DNA of 9,315 nt from an uncultured delta proteobacterium (lineage in GTDB: Bacteria > Myxococcota_A > Polyangia > Polyangiales > Ga0077539). The stretch spans positions 1-9,315 of the forward strand of contig CAIOSS010000938.1 of the NCBI GenBank assembly GCA_903860995.1, written 5' to 3'. Both the position numbers and the translations under genes were made by a program. The notes under the pieces were generated by a model. That model did not search any database. It worked only from the letters and a program-made list of their open reading frames with translations, and had not been told where the DNA came from. Positions 7,031 through 9,315 of this stretch are shown here, piece by piece. The stretch's first letter is position 1, and each line of letters starts with the position of its first letter.

Positions 7031-7561
7031 TCAATCGCGGGGGCACAGGCCGAAGCGGGCGAGTCGCACGCCGTCGACCTGGAGCAGACACAGGCTCCCG
7101 TAGGTCATCCCGTCGCAGCCGCACACGAGGTCGCCGGCGGAGGCGTCGCCCATCGCGCAGGTGGAGGCCGCGCGGCGCGGGACGCAGAAGCCCACGGCGT
7201 CGCAGCCGGGGCCGTTGCAATAGAGGTCGGGCGACGGGCAGTCGGCGCTGGTGCGGCAGCCGAGCACTGCGGACTCGACGAAGACGTCGCGGCGCGCGTC
7301 ACCCGCATCGGCCGCGGCGTCGAGGGCTGCGTCGCGCCCGCCGTCGAGGCCCGCGTCGAGGCCCGCGTCGAGGCCCGCGTCGAGGCCCGCGTCGGCGTCC
7401 ATGACATCGGCGCTGGCGTCACCAACGACGACCCGGTCGGTCGCCGGTGTGGCGGCGTCGCCCGTGAAGCGCCGGGGCTCCTCGCCGCATCCGCACCCCA
7501 GCGCGACGAGGACCAACCATCCCCTCCCCCGCGACGCCGCGGCCGAACGCCTCGTCTCCAT
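7031..7561 (-). CDS. Asp/Ala-rich lipoprotein with Kazal-like Cys-rich domain
   Basis: 176 residues from ATG 7561; ATG 7573 would add four, and neither has a strong SD. The frame stays open further upstream only inside hemL, so longer forms are unlikely. A signal peptide (about 11-22, WLVLVALG) leads to a lipobox ALGC (Cys23). Residues 45-92 are an Asp/Ala/Gly linker with perfect AGLD repeats. The C-terminal domain has ten cysteines (102, 108, 115, 120, 126, 135, 147, 149, 158, 173). It ends in VCGCDGMTYGSLC (146-158), which matches the Kazal serine-protease-inhibitor core except that the usual Asn after Tyr-Gly is Ser156. Known bacterial Kazal-like domains are mostly in surface proteins; inhibitor activity here is unproven. 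The gene lies between hemL and the ABC1 kinase on the same strand, 10 nt before the latter. Confidence 0.82.
   Translation of the reverse strand: METRRSAAASRGRGWLVLVALGCGCGEEPRRFTGDAATPATDRVVVGDASADVMDADAGLDAGLDAGLDAGLDGGRDAALDAAADAGDARRDVFVESAVLGCRTSADCPSPDLYCNGPGCDAVGFCVPRRAASTCAMGDASAGDLVCGCDGMTYGSLCLLQVDGVRLARFGLCPRD
7343..7390 (-). repeat. Four perfect 12-bp tandem copies (AGLD)
   Basis: GTCGAGGCCCGC on the plus strand repeats four times with no mismatch and encodes AGLD on the minus strand. A degraded related unit lies to the left, before 7343. Perfect copies imply recent slippage. The unit keeps frame, so copy changes would alter linker length only. Confidence 0.95.
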
Positions 7562-7623
7562 CGGGCGGACCATGCCACAGCCCGCCGACAAACCCCACCC
7601 GCGCCGGGGCCCCCCGGGCGGCG

Positions 7624-8910
7624 TCACCCGCGCGCCTCGCGGAAGGCCCCGGCCGCCGCCGCCAGCGTCGCGTCGAGCACCGCGTCGTCGTGCGTCACCG
7701 AGTGGAACGCCGCCTCCCACTGCGACGGCGGGAGGTACACGCCCCGCTTGAGCATCCCCTGGTGCCAGCGGGCGAAGGCCTTGGTGTCGGCGCCCCGGGC
7801 GTCGTCCCAGGAGCGCACCGGCCCGTCGGTGAAGAACACCGTCCACATCGCGCCCACGCGCTGCACCGTGACGGTCGCGCCCGCGGCCCGCGCCGCGTCG
7901 CGCAGGCCCGCCTCGAGCCGCGCGCCGATGCGCTCCAGGGTGACGTAGAGTTCGGGCGTGAGCAGCGCCAGCGTCGCGAGCCCCGCCGCCGTGGCCACGG
8001 GGTTTCCGCTGAGCGTGCCGGCCTGGTAGACGGGGCCGAGCGGCGCCAGGCAGTCCATGATCTCGGCGCGGCCGCCGAAGGCCGCGAGGGGCAGGCCGCC
8101 GCCGACGATCTTACCGAGAGTGGTAAGATCGGGGGTCACGCCGAACACCGCCTGGGCGCCGCCGCGCGCGAGGCGGAAGCCGGTCATCACCTCGTCGATC
8201 ACGAGCAGCGCGCCGTGCTCGGTGCAGAGCGCGCGCAGCCCTTCGAGGAAGCCCGGTGCGGGCGGAACGCACCCCATGTTGCCCACCACCGGTTCGACGA
8301 TGACGGCGGCGATCTCGCTCCCCTGCGCGGCGAAGAGGGCCCGCACGGAGTCGAGGTCGTTGAAGCGCGCCGTGAGGGTGTTGCGCGCCGCCGCCTCGGG
8401 CACGCCCGCGCTGTCGGGCACGCCGAAGGTCGCCGCGCCGCTGCCGGCCTTCACCAGCAGGAAGTCGGCGTGGCCGTGGTAGCAGCCCTCGAACTTCAGC
8501 ACCTTGTCGCGGCCCGTGAAGCCCCGGGCGAGGCGCAGGGCGCTCATGCACGCCTCGGTTCCGCTGGAGCAGAGCCGCACCTTCTCCATGGAGGGCACGG
8601 CCTCGCAGAGGGCCTCGGCGAAGAGCACCTCGCGCTCGGTGGGCGCGCCGTAGCTCGTGCCCATCGCGTCGGCCTCGGTGATCGCCCTCAGGATGGCCGG
8701 GTGCGCATGGCCCAGCACCATCGGACCCCACGAGCCGACGTAGTCGATGTAGCGGGTGCCATCGGCGCCCCAGAGGTGCGGGCCCTCGGCGCGGGACACG
8801 TAGACGGGCTCGCCGCCGACGGCGCGAAACGCGCGGACGGGGGAGTTCACCCCGCCGGGGATTCGTCGCAGGGCGCGCTCGTGGAGACTGCGGGAAATGG
8901 GGTCTGCCAT
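7624..8910 (-). CDS. hemL: Glutamate-1-semialdehyde 2,1-aminomutase
   Basis: 428 residues, the normal length for HemL. PLP enzyme of the C5 tetrapyrrole route, turning glutamate-1-semialdehyde into 5-aminolevulinate. The catalytic PLP lysine is Lys267 in TTLGKIVGGGLP (263-274). Asp239 in VIDEVMTGFR (237-246) binds the pyridine nitrogen, and SSGTEA (115-120) lies at the phosphate-binding site. The N-terminal IPGGVNSPVRAF (17-28) and YQAGTLSGNP (295-304) are family signatures that separate it from other class III aminotransferases. It starts at ATG 8910 with no clear SD. HemA, the partner that makes the substrate, is not in the window, but its presence in the genome is expected. It follows the partial gene after 36 nt and precedes the Kazal-like lipoprotein by 50 to 62 nt on the same strand. 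Confidence 0.97.
   Translation of the reverse strand: MADPISRSLHERALRRIPGGVNSPVRAFRAVGGEPVYVSRAEGPHLWGADGTRYIDYVGSWGPMVLGHAHPAILRAITEADAMGTSYGAPTEREVLFAEALCEAVPSMEKVRLCSSGTEACMSALRLARGFTGRDKVLKFEGCYHGHADFLLVKAGSGAATFGVPDSAGVPEAAARNTLTARFNDLDSVRALFAAQGSEIAAVIVEPVVGNMGCVPPAPGFLEGLRALCTEHGALLVIDEVMTGFRLARGGAQAVFGVTPDLTTLGKIVGGGLPLAAFGGRAEIMDCLAPLGPVYQAGTLSGNPVATAAGLATLALLTPELYVTLERIGARLEAGLRDAARAAGATVTVQRVGAMWTVFFTDGPVRSWDDARGADTKAFARWHQGMLKRGVYLPPSQWEAAFHSVTHDDAVLDATLAAAAGAFREARG
8107..8130. repeat. Perfect 9-bp interrupted palindrome at the HemL active-site lysine codon
   Basis: On the plus strand, GATCTTACC (8107-8115), spacer GAGAGT, GGTAAGATC (8122-8130). A further C-G pair at 8106/8131 makes it 10 bp. 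It encodes DLTTLGKI on the minus strand, including catalytic Lys267, with codons CTT, ACT and GGT that this GC-rich gene otherwise mostly avoids. Confidence 0.7.
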
Positions 8911-8946
8911 GGTCGCGGATGGATAGTGCCGACGGGTGACCAGTGT

Positions 8947-9315
8947 CTAGGGGCCTGCGTTGCCGGGCAGCACGACCTCGCCGTAGAGCACCAGCTCGAC
9001 ACCGTGGGTCTCGTCGGGCAGCGCCCCGCGCACGACCACGGGCTGCGGCACCGACTTGCTCTCGCCCGCCTCGAGGCGCTCGCCGTCGGGGAAGCGGTAG
9101 CCCTGCAGCCCGGTGGGCGCGTCACCCGCGCGGGTGCGGATCTCCAGGGCCCGTAGGAGGTACGCCGGGCATTGACCGTTGGCGCAGGGGTTGCGCACCA
9201 CGGCGGTCACCGAGAGGAAGCCGGCGTCGGAGGCCGCCGGGGGGGTGCCCACGTAGGGCTGCACCTCGACCTCGAGCGACGCGACCGACGCCGCCGTGCT
9301 GCCGCTCGCCAGCGA
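8947..9315 (-). CDS. Hypothetical protein, C-terminal part only
   Basis: The frame is open from the right edge to a TAG at 8947-8949, giving 122 residues of the C-terminal end; its start lies outside the window. An internal GTG at 9264 is not needed as a start, because the frame continues upstream with an ordinary sequence (SLASGSTAASVASLEVEVQPY). I do not recognise the family. The visible part is rich in Val, Gly and Pro, with alternating hydrophobic stretches that suggest beta strands. It holds two cysteines in PCANGQC, five residues apart, that could form a disulfide. The Ser/Ala-rich N-side could be a linker after a signal peptide, so a secreted or periplasmic protein is possible but unproven. 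It lies 36 nt upstream of hemL on the same strand. Confidence 0.7.
   Translation of the reverse strand, partial: SLASGSTAASVASLEVEVQPYVGTPPAASDAGFLSVTAVVRNPCANGQCPAYLLRALEIRTRAGDAPTGLQGYRFPDGERLEAGESKSVPQPVVVRGALPDETHGVELVLYGEVVLPGNAGP

Noticed and set aside
7603..7619. GC-rich stem-like sequence after the hemL stop as a terminator
   Set aside because: The stem is imperfect and has no T-run; such G/C tracts arise easily in this DNA.
7562..7846. N-terminal extension of the Kazal-like lipoprotein into hemL
   Set aside because: It would overlap hemL by over 200 nt and hide the signal peptide and lipobox, which fit starts at 7561 or 7573.
7690..9156. 488-residue plus-strand frame opposite hemL and the partial gene
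   Set aside because: Shadow frame with no family features; hemL on the other strand is unambiguous.

Overview
The window is very GC-rich (my estimate is about 70% or more) and fully packed with genes. The mix suggests an uncultured or sequenced member of Myxococcota (order Polyangiales or similar). The clues are many lipoproteins with Asp/Ala/Gly-rich low-complexity linkers, a MopE-type Cys/Asp motif, a Kazal-like Cys-rich lipoprotein, strong G/C third-position bias and a Gram-negative outer-membrane assembly gene. This placement is an inference from style; there is no rRNA or other marker gene to settle it.

Layout. (1) 124-1731 (+) is nadB, L-aspartate oxidase of NAD synthesis, followed 56 nt later by (2) 1788-3224 (+), a secreted lipoprotein with an Asp-rich, repeat-bearing stalk and a C-terminal alpha/beta-hydrolase (esterase/depolymerase-like) domain. 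(3) 3221-3532 (-) is a small lipoprotein with a QPVY repeat and a C-terminal Cys-rich MopE-like motif; its stop codon overlaps that of gene 2. A 117-nt divergent intergenic region separates it from (4) 3650-4540 (+), a BamD-like TPR lipoprotein, and (5) 4554-5354 (+), a soluble cytoplasmic-type TPR protein. Genes 4 and 5 form a tight operon. (6-9) The rest is a minus-strand run. Read in transcription order it is: a partial unrecognised protein leaving the right edge (8947-9315), hemL (7624-8910), a Kazal-like Cys-rich lipoprotein (about 7031-7561) and an ABC1/UbiB-family kinase-like protein (5356-7020). Gaps between them are 36, 50-62 and 10 nt, so co-transcription is plausible.

How the genes relate. 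The metabolic genes are housekeeping: nadB (NAD), hemL (tetrapyrroles by the C5 route) and a UbiB-like protein (usually linked to quinone synthesis or lipid homeostasis). Three cell-surface lipoproteins of lineage-restricted type lie between them, each with its own in-frame tandem repeat. The BamD-like gene belongs to outer-membrane biogenesis. I see no mobile element, CRISPR array, tRNA, rRNA or phage gene, and no stretch above 300 bases without a gene. I do not see a convincing new multi-gene system. The signals most worth following are a pair of similar 24-bp interrupted palindromes inside hemL and the ABC1 kinase gene, the repeat-bearing lipoproteins, and the two convergent gene pairs with almost no space between stop codons.
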